The notes under the pieces: model-generated
Told to the model about the DNA's origin: nothing
Database searches by the model: none
Seen by the model: only the letters and a program-made list of their open reading frames with translations
Program-made: the position numbers and the translations under genes
Shown: positions 1-9,937 of the stretch, in pieces
Layout of the letters: every line of letters begins with the position of its first letter
Numbering within the stretch: the first letter of the stretch is position 1
From: Pseudomonas guariconensis
GTDB lineage: Bacteria > Pseudomonadota > Gammaproteobacteria > Pseudomonadales > Pseudomonadaceae
NCBI RefSeq assembly: GCF_900102675.1
Contig: NZ_FMYX01000010.1
Location: 62,001-126,000, forward strand
DNA: 64,000 nucleotides
Direction of reading: 5' to 3'

Positions 1-638
1 GGCGCAGTCGGATCATCCCCCAACTTCTGCCGCACGTGGGCGACGACGATGCGCAGGTAATGGGTGTCATCGACATGCGTCGGCCCCCAGATGTCCTTGA
101 GCAGTTGCTGCTGGGTGATGACGCGGCCGGGGTGGCCGGCGAGCTGGGCGAGCAATGCGTACTCTTTGCGGGTCAGGGCTACTTCCGCACCGTCGAGGGT
201 CACCTTGCGAAACGCAAAGTCCACCACCAAGGGGCCGAAACTTACGCTCGACTGGACAGCGTCGGCCTGGGACGTCTGGCGCAGCAAGGCGCGGATGCGG
301 GCAAGGAATTCCTGGATGCCGAACGGTTTGGTCACGTAGTCGTTGGCGCCGCCATCGAGTGCGTCGACTTTCTGTACTTCACTCGCGCGCACCGAGAGCA
401 CCAGCACTGGCACGGCGCTCCATTCACGCAGCTCGCGCAGCACCTGTTGGCCGTCCATGTCGGGTAGGCCAAGGTCGAGCACCACCAGGTCCGGCTTGCT
501 CAGCGCGGCCTGGGCGAGGCCTTCGGCGCCGGTGGCGGCTTCGATGACTTTGTAGCCTTGTGAGGCGAGGCTGATGCGCAGGAACTTGCGGATCTGCGGT
601 TCATCGTCGATGACCAGCAGGGTGGCGGACTGACTCAT
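1..638 (-). CDS. kdpE: KdpE response regulator (3' end outside window)
   Basis: Transcriptional response regulator of the KdpDE pair, which switches on potassium uptake when external potassium is low or osmolarity rises. The visible 212 residues contain a receiver domain (acidic pair DDE at 11-13, phosphoacceptor Asp55 in the VVLDLGLPD segment, TKPF loop near 107) followed by an OmpR-type winged helix (TRKEYALL, then the DTHYLRIVVAHVRQKLG recognition helix region). KdpE proteins are about 230 residues, so only the last few residues are missing at the window edge. The ATG lies inside the kdpD stop (ATGA overlap), so the two are translationally coupled. Confidence 0.95.
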   Translation of the reverse strand, partial: MSQSATLLVIDDEPQIRKFLRISLASQGYKVIEAATGAEGLAQAALSKPDLVVLDLGLPDMDGQQVLRELREWSAVPVLVLSVRASEVQKVDALDGGANDYVTKPFGIQEFLARIRALLRQTSQADAVQSSVSFGPLVVDFAFRKVTLDGAEVALTRKEYALLAQLAGHPGRVITQQQLLKDIWGPTHVDDTHYLRIVVAHVRQKLGDDPTA

Positions 639-3289
639 GGGGCTTCGCTTTCAGGCTCAGGTTGTGGAGGCAACGGCAAGCATAGAGTGATGCAGGTGCC
701 CTGACCATCGATGCCGTCGCCGACGAGGATCTGCCCGCCGTGGGCGCCGATCATGCCTTGGCAAATGGCAAGGCCAAGGCCGGTGCCCTGCCCTCCCCGG
801 TCGCCGCGGGCTGCGGTGTAGAACATGTCGAAAATCTTCTCGCGCTCACTCACCGGAATGCCCGGGCCTTGGTCGCTGACGGCGAAGTGCAGTTGCTCGT
901 TCTGCTCAGAGACTTGCAACGCCAGGCGCCCGTTGACCGGCGAGAAACGGGCCGCGTTTTCCAGCACGTTGACCAGCGCCTGTTCGATCAGCGCCGCATG
1001 CACGAACAGCAGCGGCAGCTCGGGCGGCACATCGGTGTGCACACGCAGCGGAGCCAGGACCACGCGCAGGCGGTTGAGGGCGCTGCCGACGATGTCGGCC
1101 GGGGCGACCCAGTCGCGGGCGAGCTTGAGGCCGCCGTGGCCGAGACGAGTCATGTCCAAGAGGTTCTGGATATAGCGGTCCAGGCGTTCGGCTTCGTTGC
1201 GGGTGCCTTCGAGCAGCTCTTGGCGATCGGCCGGAGGGATGGCGTCGCCCAGGGCCAGCAGGCTGTCGATACTGCCGCGCATGGCGGTCAGGGGGGTGCG
1301 CAGGTCGTGGGAAACAGAGGCCAGCAGTGCACTGCGCAGTTGTTCGGTCTCGCCATGCAGGCGCGCGGCCTCCAGTTGCTCGCCCAGGCGGGCGCGAGCC
1401 AGGGCCTGGGCCAGGGGTTGGCCGAGAGACATCAACAGGCGTCGGCGTTGGGGGCTTAAGGTCTCCCCTGTGCGTGGGCGCACGCCAAGCAGGGCCAGGG
1501 GTTGATCGTCCACCGCGAGCGGCCACCACCACCAACGCCCATCAGGCAAGGTGTCGCTGCCGTGCCCGGCGGCCTGGCCGTGCTGCCAGGCCCATTCGGC
1601 GGCGGCGCGTTCGTTGTTGGTCAGTTGCGGTTCGTGGCTGCTGGTGGCTTGCAGCAGGCCCTCAGCATTGCGCTCGAGCAGGCAGGCCTGCATGTCCTGC
1701 CAGGCGCCCAGGTGCTGGCCGGCGGCGTTGAACACAGCCTGGCGGTCCGTGGCCACGGTGAGACGACGTGAGAGGTCCAGCAGTTGCGTGGTCTCGGCCT
1801 GGGTTTCGCGCAGGGCCTGCAACTGACGGCGCTGGCGGGCGGCGAGGTTGCCGGTGAGGCCCGCCATGAGCAGGAAGAACACCAGGGTGAGCACGTCTTC
1901 TTCGCGCTGGATGGCGAAGGAGAAGTTGGGCGGGATGAACAGAAAGTCATAGGTGAGAAACGACAGCGCCGCGCAGGCCAGCGCCGGCCCCAGACTGCTG
2001 CGCACCGCCACCAGCAGCACGGCAGCGAGGAACACCAAGGAAATATTGGGCAGCGCCAGCACACTGGATACCGCCCACGACAACCCTGCTGCCAGCACGG
2101 TGGCCACCAATGCCAGCAGGTAATGGCGCCAGACCCACACGCGCTGCACCGCCGAGGGTGCTGTGCGGGGTTGGGTGTCGCGGTCGAGGACGTTGATTTC
2201 CAGGCCGTGGCTTTCTCGCAGCAGGCGCGCGGCCACGCCTGCGCCGAACAAGCGACGGCGCAGCCGATCGCGGGACTGGCCTACCAGCACCAGGCTGGCC
2301 CGGCGTTCGCTGGCGTGCTGGATCAGGGTGCGGGCCACTTCGCCGGCACGCAGCACCACCACTTCGCCGCCCAGACGCTCGGCCAGTTGCTGGGCGGCCT
2401 GCAGGCGCTGGCGGGCGGTCTCGTCGCGCAGGCGGCCGTTGTCCACGTGCACCAGGCTCCAAGGCAAGTGGCGGCGCTGGGCAACGCGACTGGCATGGCG
2501 CACCAGGCGTTCGGCCTGCTCGTCACCGTCCACGCCCACCAGCAGGCGCCCGCGCAGGGCCGGGGCCTCCTGACCGCGCTGGCGGTAGCCGTGGGCGAGG
2601 TCGGCATCGACCTGAGCGGCGGCGGTCTGCATGGCCAGCTCGCGAAGGGCGGTGAGGTTGGTCTGGGAGAAGTAGGCGTCGATGGCCGCCCTCGCCTGCT
2701 CCGGCACATAGACCTTGCCCTCGCGCAGGCGCATGAGCAGCTCACGCGGTGGGAGGTCGATCAGCACCAGCTCGAAGGCTTCCTGCAGGACCCAGTCCGG
2801 CAGGGTCTCGCGGACCTGAACGCCGGTGATGTCGCGGACTTTGTCATTGAGGCTTTCCAGGTGCTGGACGTTGACGGTGGTGTAGACATCGATGCCGGCA
2901 GCGAGCAGTTCCTGCACGTCCTGCCAGCGCTTGGCGTGGCGGCTGCCGGGGGCGTTGGTATGGGCCAGTTCGTCCACCAGGGCCAAGGTGGGGGCGGCCT
3001 TGAGCAAGCCGTCGAGGTCCATCTCCTCGAGGGTCACACCGCGGTAGTCGGTACGCAACAAGGGCTGCTGGGCCAGGCCGCCGAGCAGCGCCTCGGTTTC
3101 GGCGCGGCCGTGGGTTTCGACGATCCCGGCCAGCACTTGCACGCCCAGGCGTTGCTGGGCGTGGGCGGCCTGGAGCATGGCGTAGGTCTTGCCCACGCCG
3201 GGGGCGGCGCCGAGAAATACCTTGAGCTTGCCACGACCTTCGCGCGGCAGGCCCGCCAGGAGCGCATCGGCGCGGGCGGAGTCACTCAT
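635..3289 (-). CDS. kdpD: KdpD osmosensitive potassium-channel histidine kinase
   Basis: Membrane sensor kinase that phosphorylates KdpE. At 884 residues it has the full family length. An N-terminal KdpD domain carries a Walker A motif (GAAPGVGKT, residues 27-35) and a VDELAHTNAPG segment near 105. A UspA-like domain follows at about 250-370, then a cluster of four hydrophobic segments (about 395-495), a GAF-like stretch, the HisKA box SHDLRTPL and an HATPase with DQGPGIP and GTGLGL. The start ATG has a good ribosome site (AAGGATGAAAC). It lies 72 bases after kdpC on the same strand and is probably co-transcribed with kdpFABC. Confidence 0.97.
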   Translation of the reverse strand: MSDSARADALLAGLPREGRGKLKVFLGAAPGVGKTYAMLQAAHAQQRLGVQVLAGIVETHGRAETEALLGGLAQQPLLRTDYRGVTLEEMDLDGLLKAAPTLALVDELAHTNAPGSRHAKRWQDVQELLAAGIDVYTTVNVQHLESLNDKVRDITGVQVRETLPDWVLQEAFELVLIDLPPRELLMRLREGKVYVPEQARAAIDAYFSQTNLTALRELAMQTAAAQVDADLAHGYRQRGQEAPALRGRLLVGVDGDEQAERLVRHASRVAQRRHLPWSLVHVDNGRLRDETARQRLQAAQQLAERLGGEVVVLRAGEVARTLIQHASERRASLVLVGQSRDRLRRRLFGAGVAARLLRESHGLEINVLDRDTQPRTAPSAVQRVWVWRHYLLALVATVLAAGLSWAVSSVLALPNISLVFLAAVLLVAVRSSLGPALACAALSFLTYDFLFIPPNFSFAIQREEDVLTLVFFLLMAGLTGNLAARQRRQLQALRETQAETTQLLDLSRRLTVATDRQAVFNAAGQHLGAWQDMQACLLERNAEGLLQATSSHEPQLTNNERAAAEWAWQHGQAAGHGSDTLPDGRWWWWPLAVDDQPLALLGVRPRTGETLSPQRRRLLMSLGQPLAQALARARLGEQLEAARLHGETEQLRSALLASVSHDLRTPLTAMRGSIDSLLALGDAIPPADRQELLEGTRNEAERLDRYIQNLLDMTRLGHGGLKLARDWVAPADIVGSALNRLRVVLAPLRVHTDVPPELPLLFVHAALIEQALVNVLENAARFSPVNGRLALQVSEQNEQLHFAVSDQGPGIPVSEREKIFDMFYTAARGDRGGQGTGLGLAICQGMIGAHGGQILVGDGIDGQGTCITLCLPLPPQPEPESEAP

Positions 3290-3361
3290 GTTTCATCCTT
3301 CGATTTCAGAGAGCCTGGAGCCTGCTGTGCAGGCCGCAGGCTTCGCCAGCTCCGATAAGGC

Positions 3362-3928
3362 TCAGGAACCGGAGGGCATCGGGGCCAGGCGCTCCAGCGC
3401 CTGGTTCAGCGCCAGCACGTTGACCACAGGCGGGCCGATCAATGGGTGGAGGGTGGACGCTTCCACCAACGCTTGCAAGCGCTGCACCGGCACTTGCCGC
3501 GCCGACGCCACACGGGGCAGTTGGTAGGCCACGGCATCGGGCGGCAGGTGCGGGTCCAGGCCGCTGCCGGAGGTGGTCAGCAAGGCCAGGGGTACAGGGC
3601 CTTGCTGGGGTTGATAGAGCGCAGAGGCCTCGGCCTTGACCCGCTCGGCCAGGGCCGGATTGCTCGGCGAGAGGTTGCTGGCGCTGCTGGCGACGGTGGC
3701 GTAGGCGCCGGCCGACGGGCGCGAGTGGAACCAGGCATCGCCAGTGAAGTCCTGGGCGATCAAGGCCGAGCCGCGCACCCGCCCCTGCTCGTCACGTACC
3801 AGGCTGCCATTGGCCTGCTCAGGGAAGGCGACCTGGGCGATGCCGGTCACCGCCAAGGGATACAGCGCGCCGGTGACCAGGGTCATCAGCAGGGCCAGGC
3901 TCAGGGCCGGGCGCAGGTAAGTGGTCAT
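3362..3928 (-). CDS. kdpC: KdpC, potassium-transporting ATPase C subunit
   Basis: Small 188-residue inner-membrane subunit that stabilises the KdpFABC complex and promotes ATP binding by KdpB. It has one N-terminal membrane segment ([20 protein letters not shown]) followed by a periplasmic part with the family motif WFHSRPSA and a C-terminal [11 protein letters not shown]. The ATG at 3928 was chosen because AAGGAG sits 6 bases upstream; an in-frame ATG at 3934 directly abuts that ribosome site and is unlikely. Eleven bases separate it from kdpB. Confidence 0.96.
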   Translation of the reverse strand: MTTYLRPALSLALLMTLVTGALYPLAVTGIAQVAFPEQANGSLVRDEQGRVRGSALIAQDFTGDAWFHSRPSAGAYATVASSASNLSPSNPALAERVKAEASALYQPQQGPVPLALLTTSGSGLDPHLPPDAVAYQLPRVASARQVPVQRLQALVEASTLHPLIGPPVVNVLALNQALERLAPMPSGS

Positions 3929-3939
3929 GTCCATCTCCT

Positions 3940-5994
3940 TCAAACCAGGTGCAAAGCGTTGAGCAAGAGGTCGATCGCCTTGATCCCGGCAAACGGCACG
4001 ATGATGCCGCCCACACCGTAGATCAGCAGGTTGCGTCGCAGCAGGTGGGCCGCGCTCGCCGCCTGGACGCGCACGCCGCGCAGTGCGAGCGGGATCAGCA
4101 CGACGATGATCAGCGCGTTGAACACGATGGCCGAGAGGATCGCGCTCTGCGGGCTCTGCAGTTGCATGAGGTTGAGCACGCCCAACTGCGGGTAGATCAC
4201 GGCGAACAGCGCCGGCAGGATGGCAAAGTACTTCGCCACGTCGTTGGCGATGGAGAACGTGGTCAGCGCACCGCGGGTGACCAGCAGCTCCTTGCCCACC
4301 TGGACCACGTCCAGCAACTTGGTCGGGTCGCTGTCCAGATCGACCATGTTGGCCGCCTCGCGCGCGGCCTGGGTGCCATCGTTCATGGCCATGCCGACAT
4401 CGGCCTGGGCCAGGGCGGGGGCATCGTTGGCGCCGTCCCCGCACATGGCCACCAGGCGGCCGTCGTTCTGTTCCTGGCGGATGCGCGCCAGCTTCTTCTC
4501 CGGCGTGGCCTCGGCCAGCACATCGTCGACCCCCGCTTCGGCGGCAATGGCAGCGGCGGTCAGCGGGTTGTCGCCCGTCACCATCACCGTACGGATCCCC
4601 AGCTTGCGCAGCTCGGCGAAACGCTCGCGAATGCCGGGCTTGACCACATCCTTGAGGTGGATCACTCCCAGCAAACGCTTGTCGATGCACACCAGCAGCG
4701 GTGTGCCACCGCTCTGGGCGATACGCTCGACTTCACGGGCCAGCGGCGTGGGCATCTCCAGGCGTTGCAGGCCGACGAAGGCCAACACCGCATCGACCGC
4801 GCCCTTGCGGTAGCAGCGTTGCTGGAAGTCGGTACCCGAGAGCCGCGTCTCGGCACTGAAGGCAATGGCTTCGAACTGGTTGGCCGAAGGTTCGATGAAC
4901 GCCTGTTGCTGACGTAGGTATTCGACAATCGACTTGCCCTCGGCAGTGTCGTCGGCAAGCGAGGCGAACAACGCGCCCTCCCCCAGTTCCCGCGCGGTGA
5001 TGCCGGGCGCGGCATGCAGTGCACTGCAACGACGGTTGCCGAAGGTGATGGTGCCGGTCTTGTCGAGCATCAGCGTGTGCACGTCACCCGCCGCCTCCAC
5101 CGCACGGCCGGAGCGGGCGATGACGTTAAGGCGCACCAGGCGGTCCATGCCGGCGATGCCGATGGCCGAGAGCAGGCCACCGATGGTGGTGGGGATGAGC
5201 GTGACCAACAGCGCAGCAAGGAAGATCAGCGGCAGGCTGCCACCCGAGAAATGGGCGAACGGCTGTAACGTCACCACCACGATCAGGAAGATCAACGTCA
5301 GGCCGATCAGCAGGATATCCAGGGCGATTTCGTTGGGGGTCTTCTGGCGTTTGGCGCCTTCGACCAAGGCGATCATGCGATCCAGGGTCGACTCGCCGGG
5401 GTTGCTGGTGATGCGGATCAACAGCCAGTCCGAAACCAGGCGGGTGTTGCCGGTCACCGCCGAGCGGTCGCCGCCGGACTCACGGATCACAGGGGCCGAC
5501 TCGCCGGTGATGGCCGCCTCGTTGACCGCAGCGATGCCTTCGAGCACCTCGCCGTCACCGGGGATCAACTCGCCGGCAACGACCTTGACCACATCGTCCT
5601 TGCGCAGCTGGGTGGCGGGCACGGTCTCGAAGCGGCCATCGACGGTGCGACGCTGGGCGGTCAGGCCCTGACTGCCGGCCTTGAGGCTGTCGGCACGGGC
5701 CTTGCCACGGCCTTCGGCCAAGGCTTCGGCGAAGTTGGCGAACAGCACGGTGAACCACAGCCACAGGGCGATCTGCAGGGCTACACCGGTACCCACACCA
5801 CTGCCGGGGACGAAGCACAGCAGCGTGGTCAGCAGCGCGGTCAGGGCGACCACCAACATCACCGGAGAGCGTTTGAGTTGGCGGGGGTCGAGCTTGACGA
5901 AAGCCTGGACCAGGGCCGGACGCCAGAGCGCGGCGAAGCGGGTCTGGTCCACGGCGGTGCGGTTGGCTTTGACATCAGGAATAGGCATGTTCAT
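3940..5994 (-). CDS. kdpB: KdpB, potassium-transporting P-type ATPase catalytic subunit
   Basis: Catalytic P-type ATPase of the KdpFABC potassium pump. The 684-residue protein has the phosphorylation motif DKTGT at Asp311, the actuator TGES at 163-166, the nucleotide-domain Lys in the [12 protein letters not shown] region, and the hinge [10 protein letters not shown] followed by [10 protein letters not shown]. About seven hydrophobic segments match the family. The start ATG at 5994 has GAGG about 7 bases upstream. The gene ends 11 bases before kdpC and begins 9 bases after kdpA. Confidence 0.98.
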   Translation of the reverse strand: MNMPIPDVKANRTAVDQTRFAALWRPALVQAFVKLDPRQLKRSPVMLVVALTALLTTLLCFVPGSGVGTGVALQIALWLWFTVLFANFAEALAEGRGKARADSLKAGSQGLTAQRRTVDGRFETVPATQLRKDDVVKVVAGELIPGDGEVLEGIAAVNEAAITGESAPVIRESGGDRSAVTGNTRLVSDWLLIRITSNPGESTLDRMIALVEGAKRQKTPNEIALDILLIGLTLIFLIVVVTLQPFAHFSGGSLPLIFLAALLVTLIPTTIGGLLSAIGIAGMDRLVRLNVIARSGRAVEAAGDVHTLMLDKTGTITFGNRRCSALHAAPGITARELGEGALFASLADDTAEGKSIVEYLRQQQAFIEPSANQFEAIAFSAETRLSGTDFQQRCYRKGAVDAVLAFVGLQRLEMPTPLAREVERIAQSGGTPLLVCIDKRLLGVIHLKDVVKPGIRERFAELRKLGIRTVMVTGDNPLTAAAIAAEAGVDDVLAEATPEKKLARIRQEQNDGRLVAMCGDGANDAPALAQADVGMAMNDGTQAAREAANMVDLDSDPTKLLDVVQVGKELLVTRGALTTFSIANDVAKYFAILPALFAVIYPQLGVLNLMQLQSPQSAILSAIVFNALIIVVLIPLALRGVRVQAASAAHLLRRNLLIYGVGGIIVPFAGIKAIDLLLNALHLV

Positions 5995-6003
5995 AGGAGG
6001 TCC

Positions 6004-7698
6004 TCAGAAGCCCAGGCTCAGGTGTTCGGCAATCGGCCCGAGGGCCAAGGTCGGCAGGAAAGTCAGGCCACCGACCAGCACAATGGTCACCAGCAGCAGG
6101 ACCACGAACAGCGGGCCATGGGTGGGGAAGCTGTTCAGCCCCTGGGGCGCGCTCTTCTTCGCTGCCAGGCTGCCAGCCAGGGCGAGCACCGGCAGGATGT
6201 AGCCGAAGCGGCCGATAAGCATGGCCAGGCCGATCATCAGGTTGTGGTACGGCGTGTTGGCACCGAAACCGGCGAAGGCCGAACCGTTGTTGGCGGTGCC
6301 GGAGGTGTAGGCATAAAGCAGTTGGCTGAAGCCGTGGGCACCGGGATTGGTCACGGCACTGGCAGGCCCGGCGAGGCTCGCGGTGATGGCGCCGAGCACC
6401 AGCACACCCACCGGCATCACCAGCAAGGTCGCCACCAGCAGTTGCACCTCCCGCGCCTGGAGCTTCTTGCCCAAGTATTCTGGCGTGCGACCGATCATCA
6501 GGCCCGCCAGGAACACGGCGATCAGCACGAACAGCAACATGCCGTAAAGGCCTGCGCCGACGCCGCCGAAGATCACCTCGCCGATCATCATATTGACCAT
6601 GGCCACCATGCCCGTGAGCGGGTTGAGGCTGTCATGCATGGCATTGACCGAACCGTTCGAGGCGGCGGTGGTGGTCACGCTCCATAGCACCGAGGCGGTG
6701 GTGCCGAAGCGGCTTTCCTTGCCTTCGAGCGGCGCGGTCTGTTGTACCTGAGCGCTTTCCAAGGCAGGGTTGGGCTGTTGCTCGGACCATAGCGCCGTAG
6801 CGCCGCCGATCAGGAACAGGCCCAGCATGCAGGCGAGGATCGCCCGGCTCTGGCGCAGGTCTTTGACGTAATGGCCGAAGGTGAACACCAGCGCTGCCGG
6901 AATGAGGATGATCGATGCCACCTCGAACAGATTGCTCCAGGCTGTGGGGTTCTCGAACGGGTGCGCCGAGTTGACGCCGAAAAAGCCGCCGCCGTTGGTG
7001 CCCAGTTGCTTGATGGCGATCTGGCTGGCGGCCGGGCCAAGGGGAAGTGCCTGGTCGCTGCCTTGCAAGGTCAGTGCGTGGGCGTAGTCGGCGAAGGTTT
7101 GCGGCACGCCCTGCCACACCAGCAGTAGTGCCAGCACCAGGCACAGTGGCAGCAGCACGTAGAGGGTGGCGCGGGTCAAGTCGACCCAGAAATTGCCTAA
7201 CGTGGTGGTGGAGCGACGGGCAATCCCTCGGCACAGGGCGACCAGCACGGCAAGACCGGTGGCGGCGCTCACGAAGTTCTGCACAGTCAGGCCGATCATC
7301 TGGCTCAGGTAGCTGACCGACGCTTCACCGCTGTAGGCCTGCCAGTTGGTGTTGGTCATGAAACTGACTGCAGTGTTGAACGCCAGCGTCCACTCCTGCC
7401 CCGGCAGCTGCTGCGGGTTCAGCGGCAGATACCCCTGGAGCAGGAGCACGGTGAACAGCAATACGAAGCCGACCAGGTTGAAGGCCAGCAAGGCCAGGGT
7501 GTATTGCTTCCAGTTCTGCTCCTGCTCGGCGCGTACACCGGCCAGGCGGTAGCAACCGTGCTCCAGCGGGCCGAGCACCGGTGTCAGCCAGGTGCGCTGC
7601 CCTTCCATCACCTTGAAGCAAAAGCGCCCGAGCCAAGGTGCTGGCAGCAGCACGATGGCGAAGAACGCCAACAGCAATAGGTAGTCGTAACTGTGCAT
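6004..7698 (-). CDS. kdpA: KdpA, potassium-binding channel-like subunit
   Basis: Potassium-selective transport subunit of KdpFABC, related to SKT channels. The 564 residues are mostly hydrophobic (ten or so membrane segments). Recognisable family signatures are the [11 protein letters not shown] segment, [18 protein letters not shown], the TAASNGSVN stretch and [12 protein letters not shown]. These Gly/Asn-rich loops are the four selectivity-filter repeats. AGGGG precedes the ATG by 5 bases. kdpF ends 9 bases upstream. Confidence 0.98.
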   Translation of the reverse strand: MHSYDYLLLLAFFAIVLLPAPWLGRFCFKVMEGQRTWLTPVLGPLEHGCYRLAGVRAEQEQNWKQYTLALLAFNLVGFVLLFTVLLLQGYLPLNPQQLPGQEWTLAFNTAVSFMTNTNWQAYSGEASVSYLSQMIGLTVQNFVSAATGLAVLVALCRGIARRSTTTLGNFWVDLTRATLYVLLPLCLVLALLLVWQGVPQTFADYAHALTLQGSDQALPLGPAASQIAIKQLGTNGGGFFGVNSAHPFENPTAWSNLFEVASIILIPAALVFTFGHYVKDLRQSRAILACMLGLFLIGGATALWSEQQPNPALESAQVQQTAPLEGKESRFGTTASVLWSVTTTAASNGSVNAMHDSLNPLTGMVAMVNMMIGEVIFGGVGAGLYGMLLFVLIAVFLAGLMIGRTPEYLGKKLQAREVQLLVATLLVMPVGVLVLGAITASLAGPASAVTNPGAHGFSQLLYAYTSGTANNGSAFAGFGANTPYHNLMIGLAMLIGRFGYILPVLALAGSLAAKKSAPQGLNSFPTHGPLFVVLLLVTIVLVGGLTFLPTLALGPIAEHLSLGF

Positions 7699-7707
7699 GG
7701 CCGCCCC

Positions 7708-7797
7708 TTAACTGCGATCGGCGCGCAGCAGCGCCACCAGCAGGTACATCGCCAACGCCACTGCCAGCAGCAGTGACACCCCGTCCAGCATGTTCAT
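7708..7797 (-). CDS. kdpF: KdpF, small stabilising subunit of the Kdp ATPase
   Basis: A 29-residue single-span peptide, mostly hydrophobic (VSLLLAVALAMYLLVALL) and ending in RADRS, matching the KdpF family in size, composition and position just before kdpA. Two ATGs are possible (7797 and 7791). The first was chosen because GGGAG lies about 8 bases before it. It opens the kdpFABCDE operon and is too short for most gene finders. Confidence 0.9.
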   Translation of the reverse strand: MNMLDGVSLLLAVALAMYLLVALLRADRS

Positions 7798-7856
7798 GTG
7801 CGCATCTCCCTTGGTACGGCGCATGGGCCGCTTTAGGGAAATTGTCCGAGGGAGGG

Positions 7857-7908
7857 GCGTAAAGGGACGAGATGGGGGGTGGGGTCAGGGCATAAAGAGT
7901 GCGTAAAG
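7857..7908 (-). promoter_or_regulatory. kdp upstream region with three GC(A/G)TAAAG repeats, possible KdpE operator
   Basis: Upstream of kdpF the 8-mer GCRTAAAG (read on the plus strand) occurs at 7857-7864, 7890-7897 and 7901-7908. The last two are spaced 11 bases start to start, one helical turn apart. On the transcribed strand these read CTTTACGC / CTTTATGC, resembling the T-rich direct repeats bound by KdpE in E. coli. The operator role is inferred from position and resemblance. Confidence 0.45.
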
Positions 7909-7924
7909 ATCAGCCTTTTCGGCA

Positions 7925-7961
7925 GCCGCCATCGTCGCGGGTACCCCGCAAGGATGGCGGC
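7925..7961. repeat. REP-like nested inverted repeat
   Basis: A two-step palindrome: outer arms GCCGCCAT (7925-7932) and ATGGCGGC (7954-7961), inner arms GCGGG (7937-7941) and CCCGC (7945-7949) around TAC. Its GCGGGTACCCCGC core resembles the REP elements scattered through P. putida genomes. It lies 19 bases past the AI-2E transporter stop and has no T-run, so it may act as a mRNA-end hairpin rather than a classical terminator. Confidence 0.55.
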
Positions 7962-7980
7962 ATGGAGAGCCTTGGCCTGA

Positions 7981-9045
7981 CTACCGCTGGGGTGTCTGCT
8001 GCCCCGCGTTACGGCTCCAGTCCAGCAGCAGGCTATAGCCCACCGCCAGCAAGGTCGGCCCGATGAACAGGCCGATGAAGCCAAAGGCGATCAGCCCGCC
8101 GAACACCCCGAGCAGCACGATCACCAACGGCAGGTTGCCACCGCGGCTGATCAAGTACGGCTTGAGGACGTTGTCGACGCCGCTGATGATGAAGGTGCCC
8201 CACAGGCCGAGGAACACCGCCATGCCGTACTCACCCTTCCACACCAGCCAGCCGGTGGCAGGTATCCAGGCCAGCGGCGGCCCCATGGGAATCAGGCTGA
8301 GCATGAAGGTCACCAGCCCCAGCACGATGGCGCCCGGCACACCGGCGATCAGGAAGCCGATCAAAGCCAGCAAGCCTTGGGCCGCGGCAGTGCCGATCAC
8401 GCCGTTGACCACGCGCTGCACGGTGCCAGCCACCAGGTCCAGGTAATACTCGGCGCGTTCCCCCATCAACCGCTGCAACAGGCGCAGCACGAAGGCCGCC
8501 AGGCGCGGCCCGTCACGGTAGAAGAAGAACACGAACACCAGGCTCAGGGTCAGCTCCAACGCGCCGCTGCCAATCTGCGCACTGCGCGCCAGAAGCCAGT
8601 TGCCGACCTGCCCCAGGTGCGGCTTGACCGAGGCCAGCAAGGCCGCGCCCTGTTGATCCATGGAATCCCACCAGCGCACCAGTCGCTCCCCCACCAGGGG
8701 GATGCTGCCCAGCCAGTCGGGGGCGTCGGGCAAGCCGTCGACCTGCACGTCCCGGATGAACGCGGTGGCATCACGGATGTGGTCGGCCAGATTGAAGCCG
8801 AGCCACACCAGCGGCAAGGCCACCACCAGGATCCACACGGCGGTCAGTAGGCTCGCGGCGAGCGTTTCGCGCCCGCCCAGCGCGCGGGTGAGCAAGCGCA
8901 TCAGCGGCCAACTGGCGAAGGCCAGGATGGCGCCCCAGAGCAATGCCGAAATGAAAGGCGCCATCACCCACAACCCGGCCCCGAGCAGGGCCAGCAGCAG
9001 GATCTGGATCAGCAGGCGGTCATTGTTGGGCATGGAGGGACTCAT
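7981..9045 (-). CDS. AI-2E family transporter (YdiK-like)
   Basis: Inner-membrane permease of the AI-2E exporter superfamily (PF01594). The 354 residues show paired N-terminal hydrophobic segments, an amphipathic central region (about 85-150), then a FFFYRDGP motif and four or more C-terminal segments with the family-typical SLIPMGPPLAW and GLFIGPTLLAV. The substrate is unknown; few members of this family actually export AI-2. The ATG directly follows the TGA of the upstream DUF4892 gene, indicating coupling; an internal ATG four codons on is an alternative. Confidence 0.88.
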   Translation of the reverse strand: MSPSMPNNDRLLIQILLLALLGAGLWVMAPFISALLWGAILAFASWPLMRLLTRALGGRETLAASLLTAVWILVVALPLVWLGFNLADHIRDATAFIRDVQVDGLPDAPDWLGSIPLVGERLVRWWDSMDQQGAALLASVKPHLGQVGNWLLARSAQIGSGALELTLSLVFVFFFYRDGPRLAAFVLRLLQRLMGERAEYYLDLVAGTVQRVVNGVIGTAAAQGLLALIGFLIAGVPGAIVLGLVTFMLSLIPMGPPLAWIPATGWLVWKGEYGMAVFLGLWGTFIISGVDNVLKPYLISRGGNLPLVIVLLGVFGGLIAFGFIGLFIGPTLLAVGYSLLLDWSRNAGQQTPQR

Positions 9046-9828
9046 TCAACGGATCAGCTCAAGGTGCAGGCCATCGGTGGGTGCCGTCCCGACTTCCAGG
9101 CGGGTACTGCGCACGCCGGCGTTTACCAGTTGCTCGCGCCAGGCTTCGGCCTGGGCGCCGCTGAGGCTGGCGCGCAGGGTGCTGTCCAGGTTCAGGCTGC
9201 GCCCGAGCAAGGCCACCCAGGTGGGCTGCGGTGCGGCAAGGTCAGGGTAGTCCAGCTTGCCGGTGTCGCGCAGTTCGCGCAGCACCGTGGCTGGTGTCGG
9301 CAACAGCTCGCCCAGAGGCTGGTCGGCCACGAACTCCTCGACGTGCAGGTAGGCGCGGCGATTGCCACGGGTGACGCTGTAGAGCGAGACCAAGGTGTCG
9401 GCCTCTTCGGCGGAGCGGCGCAGGAGGATGAACGCCTGTTGCTCGTCACCACCATTGAGGCGGGCATTGGCGAATACTTCGTTGGCCCACAGGCTGGCTT
9501 CGCCGCAATCGCGGCCCTGGCACCAGAACAGCGGATAGCCCCCCTCGCGCTGCAAGGCCTCGCGGGCACTGGTGAAGGCCTCGCGAGCAGTCCGTTCGAC
9601 AGGGAGCTCATAGGTGACGGAACTGACCTGACCGCGGCTTTCGACTTTTTCGTCCACCCTCAGGCGGCCGCTGATCTTGCGTAAAGGGCCCATGGGATAG
9701 ACCCGCTCCTGCTCCACGGCCGGACGCTGGTCGACCACTTTGGCATCCACCGGCACGGGCAGGCTGCCGGCCCACGACAAGGGGCTGGCCAAGCCCAGGC
9801 AAACGGCGATCAGTGTGCGCGTGATCAT
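9046..9828 (-). CDS. DUF4892 domain periplasmic/outer-membrane protein
   Basis: A 260-residue protein with a clear signal peptide (MITRTLIAVCLGLASPLSWAG) and no other membrane segments. The mature part matches the DUF4892 family known from pseudomonads: a Cys pair FWCQGRDCGEASLWAN, a TRGNRRAYLHVEEF strand, and a C-terminal part resembling an OmpA-like fold. Function is unknown. The start at 9828 gives an intact signal peptide; a 57-codon upstream extension to 9999 is in frame but has no secretory or coding character. Coupled to the following transporter gene. Confidence 0.8.
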   Translation of the reverse strand: MITRTLIAVCLGLASPLSWAGSLPVPVDAKVVDQRPAVEQERVYPMGPLRKISGRLRVDEKVESRGQVSSVTYELPVERTAREAFTSAREALQREGGYPLFWCQGRDCGEASLWANEVFANARLNGGDEQQAFILLRRSAEEADTLVSLYSVTRGNRRAYLHVEEFVADQPLGELLPTPATVLRELRDTGKLDYPDLAAPQPTWVALLGRSLNLDSTLRASLSGAQAEAWREQLVNAGVRSTRLEVGTAPTDGLHLELIR

Positions 9829-9937
9829 CGGCCACCTGTCACGCACAGGGCGCCGATGGGGTAATCCAGGATGTCTGGCATGTGCATGGTTGTCTCCGTG
9901 TTCAACCCGCCAAGCCTCGACACTTGTCCTGTGCAAG

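Noticed and set aside
3929-4690. Long upstream extension of kdpC in frame
   Set aside because: It lies wholly within kdpB and translates to Arg/Gly-rich nonsense; KdpC family length fits the start at 3928.
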